A stretch of 64,000 nucleotides of DNA, from positions 1,178,001 through 1,242,000 of the forward strand of contig NZ_CP124855.1 in the NCBI RefSeq assembly GCF_030012525.1, in the 5' to 3' direction. This DNA comes from Chryseobacterium gotjawalense (GTDB lineage Bacteria > Bacteroidota > Bacteroidia > Flavobacteriales > Weeksellaceae). Made by a program: the position numbers and the translations under genes. Under the pieces are notes generated by a model that made no database searches, was not told where the DNA came from, and saw only the letters and a list, made by a program, of their open reading frames with translations. Below are positions 8,754 through 18,235 of this stretch, piece by piece; the first letter of the stretch is position 1, and every line of letters begins with the position of its first letter.

Positions 8754-8985
8754 TTTGTAAATTTAAAGCAAATTTATTTTAATTAAAATTTGATGACAAC
8801 CGAAAATTCGACAAGTATTTTTTTAAAAAGATGACAGACCGCTTCGCTGATAGATGAGAGATGAAAGACAGGTTTAACGCCATCTCTATTTATTATTGCG
8901 ACCGTTTTTATATTGATTCTGAAACAATTCATCGGGAATTTTCGACAGCCTAAAGACAAAAAAAACAGCATTGATGATAAAAAAA

Positions 8986-9001
8986 GTGAACCGAAGTTCA
9001 C
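8986..9001 (-). terminator. Intrinsic terminator of the DUF2911 gene
   Basis: On the minus strand GTGAAC-TTCG-GTTCAC, a 6-bp stem with a stable UUCG tetraloop, is followed by seven T's. It begins 8 bases after the stop at 9009. Confidence 0.85.
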
Positions 9002-9008
9002 CTTTTAC

Positions 9009-9608
9009 TTATTTTTTTGCAGCTGCCTCTTTTTCAATCTGCTTTATTTCACTGAGTTTGTCGATGATTTTGGCAACCGTTTCGGGTTTGGCTTCTTTCA
9101 CTGGAACTACTGCTTTCACCATATCCCATTTAAAAACCAAATCAACGGAATGAATGTCAACCGGCATCAAGGAAATCTCAAACCATTCCTGTTTGTCGCT
9201 CAATTTCTGCGTGGGAACGGTTACTTCAACTACGTTTTGTTTTTCATCAAAACTATAAGCGCCCCACTGTTGGGAATCTTTGTTTAAAATGACTTTCCAC
9301 TCCTTTTCTGTTGGAATGATAAAGAGACCGTAAGTTCCTGCCATTACGTCTTTTCCACCGAAATTAACATTTTGTTCAAATGTAATTTTGGTCGCGGAAT
9401 TTGCACCGGCACGCCAAACTTTCCCGTAAGGAACGAGTTCGCCAAATACCTTTCTTCCCTTCACACCAGGTCTGCTGTAATCTATAGAAATCTTGGTCAT
9501 AGAGAACTGCTGGACAACCTTTTGACTCGGACTTGCCGCTGGAATACTATACTGGGAAAACCCCAAAAAAGAAAGCGATAAAAATACGGTAATGAATAAT
9601 TTTTTCAT
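9009..9608 (-). CDS. Exported DUF2911 protein
   Basis: A 199-residue protein with a signal peptide (MKKLFITVFLSLSFLGFSQ, about 19 residues) and a DUF2911 domain: IDYSRPGVKGRKVFGELVPY, GKVWRAGANSATKI and GTYGLFIIPTEKEW are its hallmark stretches. The domain is common in Bacteroidota, periplasmic or surface exposed, with no known activity. Single gene with its own terminator. The tail (KEAAAKK) is charged. Confidence 0.85.
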   Translation of the reverse strand: MKKLFITVFLSLSFLGFSQYSIPAASPSQKVVQQFSMTKISIDYSRPGVKGRKVFGELVPYGKVWRAGANSATKITFEQNVNFGGKDVMAGTYGLFIIPTEKEWKVILNKDSQQWGAYSFDEKQNVVEVTVPTQKLSDKQEWFEISLMPVDIHSVDLVFKWDMVKAVVPVKEAKPETVAKIIDKLSEIKQIEKEAAAKK

Positions 9609-9800
9609 AAATAGTTGATTTGAATTAATAGATATTGAAAGTCGACGTTAATAAGGTTTAAAGATATTAAAAAATAGCATATCGAATTAAAAAAAATAAA
9701 ACCATCTAGACCGAAATTCAGGTGGTTCCATGAAAACCCCGACAACGGATGAAATGTACGTGATGGAAACGGTTTAAGAAAACACCATTTTTAAATAAAA

Positions 9801-9842
9801 AAAAGAAGCCGTCTCATCACTATATGATACAGCTTCTTTTTT
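9801..9842. terminator. Terminator after carB
   Basis: AAAAGAAGC(C)GT...AC(A)GCTTCTTTT forms a 12-bp stem with one mismatch, with T-rich tracts on both strands. It lies downstream of the carB stop and of a second hairpin at 9846-9878. Confidence 0.65.
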
Positions 9843-9845
9843 GCT

Positions 9846-9878
9846 AAACCTTCAAGGATTTTAAATCCTTGAAGGTTT
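9846..9878. terminator. 16-bp perfect palindrome just past carB
   Basis: AAACCTTCAAGGATTT and AAATCCTTGAAGGTTT are exact inverted copies separated by one base. Only 8 bases after the carB stop; with the hairpin at 9801-9842 it makes a double end signal. The 277-base gap 9609-9885 holds no gene. Confidence 0.5.
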
Positions 9879-9885
9879 GAACAGC

Positions 9886-12800
9886 TTACATCGGCTCCAT
9901 TTTGAAACTCATACTCTCAATCACTTTCAAAATCGCTTCCACCGTATCCATCGAAGTTAAACAAGGAACACCGTTTTCTACAGAAGTCCGGCGGATCTGG
10001 AAACCGTCTCTTTCGGATTGTTTTCCTTTGGTCATGGTGTTTACAATGTATTGAACTTTCCCTTTTTGGATCAAATCGATCAAATTGATTTCCGGGTTTT
10101 CTTCGATTTTGTAACCGATTTTTGTCCGGACTCCATGTTGTTCAAAATAATTGGCGGTTCCTTCGGTTGCCCAAATTCTGAATCCGATTTCCTGGAATCT
10201 TCTCGCCAGTTCGCATGCTTCCGGTTTGTGTTTGTCTGCCACAGTGAAAAGGATTGAACCGTGTAAAGGCATTTTTCGGCCTGCACCAATTAAACCTTTG
10301 TACAAGGCTTTTTCCAGAGTTACATCTTTCCCCATAACTTCTCCCGTCGATTTCATTTCCGGGCCGAGGGAAATATCAACTCTAGTTAATTTTGAAAAAG
10401 AAAAGACCGGAACTTTTACAAAGACACCTTCTTTGTTTGGTGCCAAACCGTTTTTGTATCCTAAATCTGTCAATTTCTGTCCAAGAATTGCTTTCGTTGC
10501 TAAGTTGGCCATGGGAATTTCGGTGATTTTCGATAAGAAAGGAACGGTTCTGGACGAACGCGGATTCACTTCAATGACATACACATTTCCTTCAGACAAA
10601 ACATATTGAACATTCATTAAACCAATGACATTCAGTCCTTTCGCCAATCTTTCGGTATAATCAACCAAAGTTGCGATTTGTTCAGCATTGATATTTTGCG
10701 GCGGATAAACCGCGATGGAATCTCCTGAATGAACTCCTGCTCTTTCAATATGTTCCATAATCCCGGGAATCACCACGGTTTCACCATCACAAATGGCATC
10801 AACTTCAATTTCTTTTCCGGTCAAATACCGGTCTATTAGAATCGGATGTTCCGAATTTTCTTTCACCGCATTGGTCATATAATGAGCGAGTTCCACATCA
10901 TCATAAACGATTTCCATCGCTCTTCCACCTAAAACATAACTCGGACGAACCAACACCGGGAAACCGATTTCGTTCGCGATTAACAAAGCGTCTTCTTTCG
11001 TAAAACAGGTTTTTCCCAAAGGTTGCGGAATTCCCATTTCCTGAAGTGCGGCTTCAAATTTATTTCTGTTTTCAGCACGATCCAAATCTTCCAGAGAAGT
11101 TCCTAAAATCTGAACACCGTGCGCGGCCAATTTATCCGCCAAATTGATGGCGGTTTGTCCACCAAACTGAACGATTACGCCTTTTGGTTTCTCGAGTTCG
11201 ATGATATTCATGACATCTTCCTCTGTTAAAGGCTCGAAATAGAGTTTATCCGAAATCGAGAAGTCTGTGGAAACCGTTTCCGGATTATTATTAATGATAA
11301 TGGCTTCGTACCCCATTTCTTTAATCGCCCAAACCGAGTGAACCGTGGCGTAATCGAATTCTACCCCTTGACCAATCCGAATCGGACCCGAACCCAGAAC
11401 GATTATTTTTTCTTTATTTGAAGGAATACTTTCATTTTCTTCTTCGTAAGTTCCGTAGAAATACGGCGTTTCGCTTTCAAATTCTGCGGCACAGGTATCT
11501 ACCATTTTGTAAACCGGCATCACTCCATTTTTCTTCCGGAATTCAAAAATTTCTTTTTGGTTGGAATTCCATAAATGAGCGATATTTAAATCGGAGAATC
11601 CTAATTTCTTGGCTTCCAGTAAAGTTTCTTTATCAAATTTATTTTCAGCAATTACCTTTTCGAAATCGACGAGTTTTTTAATTTTCCAGATGAAGAATTT
11701 ATCGATTTGACTCCACTCTACGATTTTCTCCCAGTCGTAACCCCGTCGCAAAGCATCGCCAATAATGAATAAACGCTCATCATCACAAACCCGGATTCTT
11801 CTTTCGATTTCTTCGTCCGTTAAAGCTGCCGCGTCTTTTGATTTTAAACCGATATGTCTTAAACCCGTTTCCAGAGATCTGATGGCTTTCTGTAAAGATT
11901 CCTCAAAATTTCGTCCAATCGCCATCACTTCGCCGGTTGCTTTCATTTGGGTGGAAAGTCTGCGGTCCGCGGTTTCAAATTTATCGAAAGGGAAACGCGG
12001 GAATTTCGTTACGACATAATCCAAAGCGGGTTCAAAACAAGCGTAGGTCTTTCCTGTAACCGGATTCATGATTTCATCTAAAGTCAAACCGACTGCAATC
12101 TTTGCAGCGATTTTCGCAATCGGATAACCGGTTGCTTTACTCGCCAAAGCGGATGAACGGGAAACTCTTGGATTCACTTCGATGATATAATAATCGTAAG
12201 AATTCGGATCCAAAGCCAGTTGAACATTACAACCACCTTCAATTCCCAAAGCGCGGATAATCTTTAACGAAGCGTTTCTCAGCATTTGATACTCTCTGTC
12301 CGAAAGCGTTTGCGAAGGCGCTACTACAATTGAATCTCCGGTATGAATCCCAACCGGATCAATGTTTTCCATGTTACAAACCACAATCGCGTTGTCGTTT
12401 TTGTCGCGCATGACTTCATATTCTATTTCTTTGAAACCGGCGATGGATTTTTCGATTAAACATTGATCAACCGGACTGTATTTCAAACCAAATTCGGTAA
12501 TTTCTTTCAGTTCTTCTTTGGTATTTGCAATTCCGCCGCCGGTTCCGCCCATTGTAAAAGCTGGACGCACAATAACAGGATAACCGATTTTATCGGCAAA
12601 CTTCAACGCATTTTCTACATTATTTACAATATCGGAATCAGGTACGGGTTCGTTGAGTTCGTTCATTAAATTACGGAACAGATCCCGATCTTCAGCTTGA
12701 TTGATAGCCGAAAGTTTGGTTCCCAAAACCTCCACTTTACATTCCTCCAAAATTCCGGAATTTTGTAATTCTACTGCCATATTCAAACCGGTTTGTCCGC

Positions 12801-13068
12801 CCAAAGTCGGCAAAAGCGCATCTGGTCTTTCTTTGCGGATAATATGACTTACAAATTCCAGAGAAATGGGTTCAATATATACTTTGTCAGCAATTTCTAC
12901 ATCCGTCATAATCGTTGCCGGATTAGAATTGATCAAAATTACTTTGTAGCCTTCTTCTCTCAAAGATAAGCAAGCCTGCGTTCCTGCATAATCGAATTCA
13001 GCGGCCTGACCAATGATGATGGGACCGGAGCCGATTACTAAAATTGTTTTTATGTCGCTTCTTTTCAT
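9886..13068 (-). CDS. carB: Carbamoyl-phosphate synthase large subunit
   Basis: A 1060-residue synthase subunit, normal length, that makes carbamoyl phosphate from bicarbonate, ammonia (from CarA) and two ATP. The two homologous ATP-grasp halves are visible, each starting with a GSGPIxIGQ motif (residues about 13-20 and 560-567) and each with its ExNxR metal loop ([14 protein letters not shown] and [14 protein letters not shown]). The C-terminal MGS-like allosteric domain ([15 protein letters not shown] onward) is present. It is the last gene of the pyrB-carA-bro-carB operon and also serves the arginine operon next door. Ends in a double hairpin. Confidence 0.97.
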   Translation of the reverse strand: MKRSDIKTILVIGSGPIIIGQAAEFDYAGTQACLSLREEGYKVILINSNPATIMTDVEIADKVYIEPISLEFVSHIIRKERPDALLPTLGGQTGLNMAVELQNSGILEECKVEVLGTKLSAINQAEDRDLFRNLMNELNEPVPDSDIVNNVENALKFADKIGYPVIVRPAFTMGGTGGGIANTKEELKEITEFGLKYSPVDQCLIEKSIAGFKEIEYEVMRDKNDNAIVVCNMENIDPVGIHTGDSIVVAPSQTLSDREYQMLRNASLKIIRALGIEGGCNVQLALDPNSYDYYIIEVNPRVSRSSALASKATGYPIAKIAAKIAVGLTLDEIMNPVTGKTYACFEPALDYVVTKFPRFPFDKFETADRRLSTQMKATGEVMAIGRNFEESLQKAIRSLETGLRHIGLKSKDAAALTDEEIERRIRVCDDERLFIIGDALRRGYDWEKIVEWSQIDKFFIWKIKKLVDFEKVIAENKFDKETLLEAKKLGFSDLNIAHLWNSNQKEIFEFRKKNGVMPVYKMVDTCAAEFESETPYFYGTYEEENESIPSNKEKIIVLGSGPIRIGQGVEFDYATVHSVWAIKEMGYEAIIINNNPETVSTDFSISDKLYFEPLTEEDVMNIIELEKPKGVIVQFGGQTAINLADKLAAHGVQILGTSLEDLDRAENRNKFEAALQEMGIPQPLGKTCFTKEDALLIANEIGFPVLVRPSYVLGGRAMEIVYDDVELAHYMTNAVKENSEHPILIDRYLTGKEIEVDAICDGETVVIPGIMEHIERAGVHSGDSIAVYPPQNINAEQIATLVDYTERLAKGLNVIGLMNVQYVLSEGNVYVIEVNPRSSRTVPFLSKITEIPMANLATKAILGQKLTDLGYKNGLAPNKEGVFVKVPVFSFSKLTRVDISLGPEMKSTGEVMGKDVTLEKALYKGLIGAGRKMPLHGSILFTVADKHKPEACELARRFQEIGFRIWATEGTANYFEQHGVRTKIGYKIEENPEINLIDLIQKGKVQYIVNTMTKGKQSERDGFQIRRTSVENGVPCLTSMDTVEAILKVIESMSFKMEPM

Positions 13069-13111
13069 TTTTTTTACTTTGATTTAAAAGTGAAGATTAG
13101 ATACTTTTAAA

Positions 13112-13939
13112 TTATTTTTTAGGTTTATTTTCTAGCATTTTTTTCGCAGATAAACCGCTCACTACTTTTTTACCGGTTTTCGATTCCAGTTCCAAGCGCG
13201 CCACTTTTGCAACATTTCCACCTTGTTTGGCGACTGTTTTATTTTCCTCAAAAGTCCCGGGATTTACTGCCTGCGAAATATCTTTCGTTGATGCTTCTGC
13301 CAACATATTTAAAATCAATTCGGTGTTGGTCATATTATCGCGAAGATTTTCTTTTTTCAGACCTTTGTGTTTTTTGTATTCTTTGGTGTTTTTATCGCTC
13401 CAACCTTTTGTTATGATATCTGTGAGCACCGCGAATTGTTGTCCTTCTTTCATTCCAAGACGTTTCCATTCATCAGTTAATTCCTTCCGGATTTCGATGC
13501 TTTTCAATCTTTGATTAATCCAGTTTTCAGAATATCCCAGATTCAAATAATCCTGCATTGCTTTATTAATACTTAATTCCGGATCCTGCATTTCATCGAG
13601 TCTATCAGAACCAACCTGAGCCAACCAAAGTTTGAATGGCTCTGCTTTTTTGGAAGGAACGGATTGGATTAGCCTCAAAAGCTGTTGAGTATCTGCAACA
13701 TCTGTTAATCTTGATTTCCCATCTGGCGCAGTCATTTTCAACTGTCCGATTTTTTCGGACAGTTCACTTCCTTCCTTTGCCAGTTTGGCTTTTAAGTCAC
13801 TCCAATATTTTCTTGGCCGTTTATTTTCAACTAAAATTTCAATGACATCAATAATGGAAAAATACCATTTCTCCTGCTCTTCGTCCCAAACCGAACGAAC
13901 TTGTTTTTGTTCAAAAAGTTGGATATTCGTGGTTTTCAT
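13112..13939 (-). CDS. BRO-N domain protein (antirepressor-like)
   Basis: A 275-residue protein with an N-terminal BRO-N domain: it opens with IQLFEQKQVRSVWDEEQEKW and continues YFSIIDVIEIL, then SRLTDVADTQQLLRLIQSVPS and KAEPFKLWLAQVGSDRLDEM, the typical pattern of the chromosomal Bro-N family of Bacteroidota (phage-antirepressor relatives, probably DNA binding). The C-terminal half (LTDEWKRLGMKEGQQFAVLTDII, GLKKENLRDNMT) also matches that family. No phage genes are nearby. It lies inside the pyrimidine operon between carA and carB, same direction, 43 bases before carB and 149 bases after carA. Function unknown. Confidence 0.8.
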   Translation of the reverse strand: MKTTNIQLFEQKQVRSVWDEEQEKWYFSIIDVIEILVENKRPRKYWSDLKAKLAKEGSELSEKIGQLKMTAPDGKSRLTDVADTQQLLRLIQSVPSKKAEPFKLWLAQVGSDRLDEMQDPELSINKAMQDYLNLGYSENWINQRLKSIEIRKELTDEWKRLGMKEGQQFAVLTDIITKGWSDKNTKEYKKHKGLKKENLRDNMTNTELILNMLAEASTKDISQAVNPGTFEENKTVAKQGGNVAKVARLELESKTGKKVVSGLSAKKMLENKPKK

Positions 13940-14088
13940 ACAATTAATTTAACGATCTATGAATTTTCTTTTTTCTTCCAAAAGTTCACAATACTCAATA
14001 CTCAATACTATCTAAAAGAAAACTGAACTGTTTTTTGAGGATTATTTTCAAAATTGATCATATTCGTAATTTTAAGAATGATACCCTT

Positions 14089-15195
14089 TTAAATTGGAGG
14101 ATTGAAAAATTGTGAAACTGTTCCAGTTTTAAATTGTTCCATTAAAACGATAAACTCATCGAACAAATAATTCGCGTCTTCCGGTCCTGGACTTGCTTCC
14201 GGGTGATATTGAACGGAGAAACATGGGTGAATTTTATGTTTAAAACCTTCATTGGTTCGGTCGTTTAAAGCGATGTGGGTTTCTTCTAAATCGGTATTTT
14301 TTAAAGATTCCTGATCGACGGCATAACCGTGATTTTGGGACGTGATAGCGACTTTGTTTTTCTTTACATCCAAAACTGGATGATTGCCGCCACGGTGTCC
14401 GAATTTGAGTTTAAAAGTTTTTGCTCCACATGCCAAACCAATCAGTTGATGTCCCAAACAGATTCCGAAAATGGGAACTTTACCCAAAAGTTTCTGAATC
14501 ATTTCGGTCGCTCCTTTTACATCTACCGGGTCTCCAGGACCGTTTGAAAGCATGACTCCATCAGGATTGATCAACAGAATCTCTTCTGCGGTTGTATCCT
14601 GGGAAACTACGATCACGTCGCAATCCCGCTGAGCAAGTTCCCGTAAAATACCGAGTTTGGAACCGTAATCGACTAAAACAACTTTCAAACCTCTTCCCGG
14701 ATTTGCGTACGAGGTTTTTGTAGAAACCTGAGCAACCTGATCAGTGGCTAAAACACTGGCTTTTAAAGCTTCAATGACTGCATTTTCATCAGCATCTTCA
14801 CTCACTATTTTTCCTTTTACAACTCCTGAATTCCTAAGGATTCTTGTTAATCTCCGCGTGTCAATTCCAGAAATTCCGGAGAGATTACGTTTTTGGAAAA
14901 ATTCATCCAGATTCATTTGTGTCCTGAAATTGGAGGGAAAATCGCAAACTTCTTTTACAATTAAACCTTTGATGGCAGGTTCGATACTTTCGTAATCATC
15001 ACGGTTAATTCCGTAATTTCCGATGAGCGGATAGGTCATACAGACAATCTGTCCGCAATAAGAAGGATCGGATATCAATTCCTGATAACCGGTCATTCCC
15101 GTGTTGAAAACGATTTCGCCTTCAATTTCCTGATCAGCGCCGAAACCTTTTCCGTGGAATACTTCGCCGGATTCTAATATTAATTTCTTTTTCAT
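14089..15195 (-). CDS. carA: Carbamoyl-phosphate synthase small (glutaminase) subunit
   Basis: A 368-residue class-I glutamine amidotransferase that hydrolyses glutamine and channels ammonia to CarB. The N-terminal CPSase small domain (LILESGEVFHGKGFGA, FNTGMTGYQELISDPSYCGQ) precedes the GATase domain with the nucleophile C246 in FGICLGHQ and the His-Glu pair in QYHPEASPGP. Normal length. Second gene of the operon, 103 bases after pyrB. Confidence 0.96.
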   Translation of the reverse strand: MKKKLILESGEVFHGKGFGADQEIEGEIVFNTGMTGYQELISDPSYCGQIVCMTYPLIGNYGINRDDYESIEPAIKGLIVKEVCDFPSNFRTQMNLDEFFQKRNLSGISGIDTRRLTRILRNSGVVKGKIVSEDADENAVIEALKASVLATDQVAQVSTKTSYANPGRGLKVVLVDYGSKLGILRELAQRDCDVIVVSQDTTAEEILLINPDGVMLSNGPGDPVDVKGATEMIQKLLGKVPIFGICLGHQLIGLACGAKTFKLKFGHRGGNHPVLDVKKNKVAITSQNHGYAVDQESLKNTDLEETHIALNDRTNEGFKHKIHPCFSVQYHPEASPGPEDANYLFDEFIVLMEQFKTGTVSQFFNPPI

Positions 15196-15298
15196 TTTTA
15201 CTTTTTACTAAATCGTCACTTTTTATTTTTATTGCAAAGACGCAAAATTTCTTTCATAATCCTGCGCCAATCCTGGATTTTAGAAAGGCCTCGACTTA

Positions 15299-16204
15299 TC
15301 ACTGCATTTCTTCGAACTCAAATCCTTTTGCTTCCAGAGCGGTTTTTAAAATGGCCATTCTGGCGAAAACACCGTTTTCCATTTGTTTGAAAATTCGGGA
15401 ACGTGGGCACTCTACCAATTCCCCGTCAATTTCTACTCCTCTATTAATGGGTGCCGGATGCATGATGATCGCATTTTTCTTCATTGCTGTTTCGCGCTCT
15501 TTGGTTAATCCAAATTTTCGGTGGTATTTTTCGGGAGAGAGATTTAACTTTTCGTCGCTTTCATGTCTTTCATGCTGGATTCTCAATAACATTAAAACAT
15601 CCACTTCTTTCACCAAATCGTCGATGGATAAATAGGTTCCGTTGATAATCGTTCCTTCATCAAACCACTGTTCCGGACCGGAGAAATATACTTTTGCCCC
15701 CATTTTTCTTAAAACTTCAGCGTTCGAATTCGCAACGCGGCTGTGTTTCACATCGCCTACAATTCCGACTTTCAACCCTTTGAATTTCCCAAATTCCTGC
15801 TGAATGGTCATCAGATCTAAAATGTTTTGGGAAGGATGATTCCCTGTTCCATCTCCCCCATTAATAATAGCAATATCAATCCCTATGAACTCATCGTAAA
15901 ATTTTTCTTTTTTATGACGGATGACACAAAGATCGATTCCCAAACTTTTCATGGTTTTTACCGTGTCGTAAAGTGATTCTCCTTTGTTAAGGGAACTCGC
16001 GGAGATATCAAAAGGAACTACATTTAGTCCCAACTTTCGTTCGGCAACATCAAAACTGGTTTTTGTACGCGTACTGTCTTCAAAAAAAAGATTGGACACA
16101 TAAATTTCCTGTTTCGCTTTCAATACTTTCCCCTTTGAAAACTCTTCTGCTTCCTGGAGTAATTTGTTGATTTTTTCTACGGATAGATCGGCTGTTCTGA
16201 GCAT
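15299..16204 (-). CDS. pyrB: Aspartate carbamoyltransferase catalytic subunit
   Basis: A 301-residue transcarbamylase that joins carbamoyl phosphate and aspartate, the committed step of pyrimidine synthesis. Diagnostic are the carbamoyl-phosphate loop FEDSTRTKTSFDVA, the 80s-loop region and MHPAPINRGVEID near the C-terminus. A longer in-frame start at 16240 would begin inside the upstream terminator stem, so ATG at 16204 is used. It follows a leader peptide and intrinsic terminator (16222-16324), pointing to attenuation control. No pyrI regulatory-subunit gene is next to it. Confidence 0.95.
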   Translation of the reverse strand: MLRTADLSVEKINKLLQEAEEFSKGKVLKAKQEIYVSNLFFEDSTRTKTSFDVAERKLGLNVVPFDISASSLNKGESLYDTVKTMKSLGIDLCVIRHKKEKFYDEFIGIDIAIINGGDGTGNHPSQNILDLMTIQQEFGKFKGLKVGIVGDVKHSRVANSNAEVLRKMGAKVYFSGPEQWFDEGTIINGTYLSIDDLVKEVDVLMLLRIQHERHESDEKLNLSPEKYHRKFGLTKERETAMKKNAIIMHPAPINRGVEIDGELVECPRSRIFKQMENGVFARMAILKTALEAKGFEFEEMQ

Positions 16205-16221
16205 AATTTTAGTTTTTAATT

Positions 16222-16252
16222 CAAAAAAAAACGAAGCCAAAATGACTTCGTT
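16222..16252 (-). terminator. Attenuator terminator between leader peptide and pyrB
   Basis: Minus strand: AACGAAGTC-ATTTT-GGCTTCGTT, a 9-bp stem (one G-U) with a 5-base loop, directly followed by eight T's. It starts 3 bases after the leader-peptide stop codon and ends about 18 bases before the pyrB ATG, so unless blocked it would stop transcription before pyrB. Confidence 0.85.
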
Positions 16253-16255
16253 GTA

Positions 16256-16324
16256 TTAATAAATATCGTAATTATCGGCATTGCTGCCTTTGTGTAAATC
16301 GTCTAATGGAAATCTTCTTTTCAT
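16256..16324 (-). CDS. Leader peptide of the pyr operon (22 aa)
   Basis: An ATG-to-TAA frame of 22 codons, starting MKRRFPLDDL and ending NADNYDIY, lies between a perfect -7 promoter element (TATCTTTG, 16331-16338) and an intrinsic terminator. The predicted transcript begins only a few bases before the ATG, so it may be translated as a nearly leaderless message. The stop codon is 3 bases upstream of the terminator stem, so a ribosome at the end of the frame would cover the stem's left arm. This is the geometry of the E. coli pyrBI leader (PyrL). Amino-acid-specific attenuation is not suggested by its codons. Peptide function itself is unknown. Confidence 0.6.
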   Translation of the reverse strand: MKRRFPLDDLHKGSNADNYDIY

Positions 16325-16330
16325 TAGATA

Positions 16331-16338
16331 CAAAGATA
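16331..16338 (-). promoter_or_regulatory. -7 promoter element (TATCTTTG) of the pyr operon
   Basis: Exact TAnnTTTG on the minus strand, 6 bases upstream of the leader-peptide ATG. A weak T-rich -33 region lies about 20 bases further upstream. Confidence 0.6.
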
Positions 16339-16422
16339 TCATTTTTTTTGAAATCTGAAAAAGGTTTTTTCAACAAATCAAACTATTCGTGATGAACACC
16401 TAATTTTTTGTTTAATTTTTAA

Positions 16423-16430
16423 TAGTTTTG
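16423..16430 (+). promoter_or_regulatory. -7 promoter element (TAGTTTTG) of the Lrp-type gene
   Basis: Exact TAnnTTTG match 15 bases before the ATG at 16446. Because it overlaps the alternative start at 16428, it favours the shorter protein. It is back to back with the pyr operon promoter. Confidence 0.45.
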
Positions 16431-16445
16431 TTCAAAATCAAATTT

Positions 16446-16901
16446 ATGGATGCCAAGGACAGAATGATTCTCAGTTTACTTCAGGAAGACTCTACAATAT
16501 CGGTGAAAGAAGTTTCGGAGAAGATTGGTCTGACTTTTACGCCCACTTACGAACGGATCAAGCAACTTGAGAAACAGAATGTCATCGAGAAATATGTCGC
16601 CATCCTTAACCGGGAAAAACTCGGGCTGAATATTATTGTTTATTGCAATATCCGATTAAAAGAACAATCCCAAAAAACGTTGGAAGATTTTGAAAAACAT
16701 ATCGAAACTTTCGAGGAAGTACAGGAAATCATCAGCCTTTCCGGGGAATATGATTATATGTTGAAAATTATCGCAAAAGACATTAACTCTTACAACGACT
16801 TCGCTGTCAATGTCATCTCTAACTCGCCAAATATCTGGCAATATCACAGCTCGATTGCTTTACATGAAGTAAAAAAATCGACCAAGTTTAAATTGGATTA
16901 A
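16446..16901 (+). CDS. Lrp/AsnC-family transcriptional regulator
   Basis: A 151-residue regulator: N-terminal winged helix-turn-helix (DRMILSLLQEDSTISVKEVS, FTPTYERIKQLEKQNVI) and C-terminal RAM ligand-binding domain (ISLSGEYDYMLKIIAKDINS). The family senses amino acids and regulates their metabolism. It stands between the divergent pyr operon and the convergent arginine operon, whose argH stop codon overlaps its own stop by 4 bases. Control of either neighbour is possible but not shown by the sequence; the effector is unknown. Confidence 0.9.
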   Translation: MDAKDRMILSLLQEDSTISVKEVSEKIGLTFTPTYERIKQLEKQNVIEKYVAILNREKLGLNIIVYCNIRLKEQSQKTLEDFEKHIETFEEVQEIISLSGEYDYMLKIIAKDINSYNDFAVNVISNSPNIWQYHSSIALHEVKKSTKFKLD

Positions 16902-18202
16902 GCCAATAATTTAGAAGAGATTTTATGAAATTGATGGGCAATTTCGTCTAAACACAAATTGCCGATACTGCCTTGATGGCTGTGGTTCAAATCTTTTGTA
17001 TCATACTGAAAATCATTATTTTCAATATCATTTCCTACTTTTACATAGGCATCCCGAAATGAATTTCCGCTCTTCACTTCTTCATTTATTTTTTCTACGC
17101 TGAACAAATATTTGTATTTTTCATCTTCTAAAATTCGATTTTTTACCTCGATATTTGGTAAAGTATAAATCAGAATTTCCAGACATTCTTTTAAAGAATC
17201 AATCGCCGGGAAAAGGATTTCTTTGGTCAGTTGCATATCACGGTGATAGCCGGAAGGCAAATTGTTGGTGAGCAGAATAAGTTCATTGGGCAAAGACTGA
17301 ATACGGTTGCAACGCGCTCTTACCAACTCAAAAATGTCCGGATTTTTCTTGTGCGGCATAATACTGCTTCCGGTAGTAAATTCTTTCGGAAAACTTATAA
17401 AATCAAAGTTCTGACTTAAATACAGACAAATATCATAAGAAAATTTCCCCAAAGTTCCTGCCAAAACTGCCATGGAAGAAGCGAGCAATTTTTCAGATTT
17501 TCCACGCGTCATTTGTGCGTAAACGGAATTGTAATTTAAGGTTTTAAAATTCAGATGATAGGTCGTACTTTCCCGATCAATTGGGAAGGAAGAACCATAA
17601 CCGGCGGCAGATCCCAAAGGATTTTTGTTAATGATATTTTTTACAGACAGCAACAGCTCCAAATCATCGACCAAAGCTTCGGCATACGCGCCAAACCACA
17701 ATCCGAACGATGACGGCATGGCAATCTGAAAATGCGTATAACCTGGCAACAGGACCTTTTTGTGCTGGTCTGCCAAACGAATCAGCTGCTGAAATAAAGA
17801 ATCCGTCAGTTCACCAATTGCTCTGATTTCATCTAACAGATACAATTTAATATCCAACAAAACCTGATCGTTTCTGGAACGGGCGGTGTGAATTTTCTTT
17901 CCGGTATCGCCTAATTTTTCTATTAAAACAGATTCAATTTGAGAATGAATATCTTCTGCTTCGGTATCGATTTCGAAAGTGTTATTTTCGATACTGCTTA
18001 AAATTTCATTTAAAACAGATTGCAATTCAAGCGATTCCTCATTTGAAATCAGTCCTACTTCTGCCAACATTTTGCAATGTGCCATCGATCCCAAAACATC
18101 GTATTTTGCCAATCGATCATCGAAATCTAAATCTTTTCCAACGGTAAATATACTCACCAGCTGGTCAGTTAATGATTTATCTTTTTGCCAAATTTTTTTC
18201 AT
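16898..18202 (-). CDS. argH: Argininosuccinate lyase
   Basis: A 434-residue fumarase/aspartase-superfamily lyase that splits argininosuccinate into arginine and fumarate, the last arginine step. The signature GSSIMPHKKNPD with the catalytic serine loop is present, as are HTARSRNDQV and GYTHFQIAMPSSFG. Slightly shorter than the common 450-470. Last gene of the arginine operon; its stop overlaps that of the convergent Lrp-type gene. Confidence 0.95.
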   Translation of the reverse strand: MKKIWQKDKSLTDQLVSIFTVGKDLDFDDRLAKYDVLGSMAHCKMLAEVGLISNEESLELQSVLNEILSSIENNTFEIDTEAEDIHSQIESVLIEKLGDTGKKIHTARSRNDQVLLDIKLYLLDEIRAIGELTDSLFQQLIRLADQHKKVLLPGYTHFQIAMPSSFGLWFGAYAEALVDDLELLLSVKNIINKNPLGSAAGYGSSFPIDRESTTYHLNFKTLNYNSVYAQMTRGKSEKLLASSMAVLAGTLGKFSYDICLYLSQNFDFISFPKEFTTGSSIMPHKKNPDIFELVRARCNRIQSLPNELILLTNNLPSGYHRDMQLTKEILFPAIDSLKECLEILIYTLPNIEVKNRILEDEKYKYLFSVEKINEEVKSGNSFRDAYVKVGNDIENNDFQYDTKDLNHSHQGSIGNLCLDEIAHQFHKISSKLLA

Positions 18203-18235
18203 TATTTCTTTTATTTAAAAACCTTTAAAATAGGT

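Noticed and set aside
9730..9777. 15-codon frame (MKTPTTDEMYV...) between the DUF2911 gene and carB
   Set aside because: Too short, no signal of a gene, no promoter or conserved feature visible.
10151..10609. 152-residue antisense frame inside carB
   Set aside because: Shadow of the coding strand; carB itself is complete and clearly the real gene.
13988..14008. Tandem CAATACT-type repeat between carA and the BRO-N gene
   Set aside because: Only three short copies with no dyad, no link to a gene function; seen as simple sequence.
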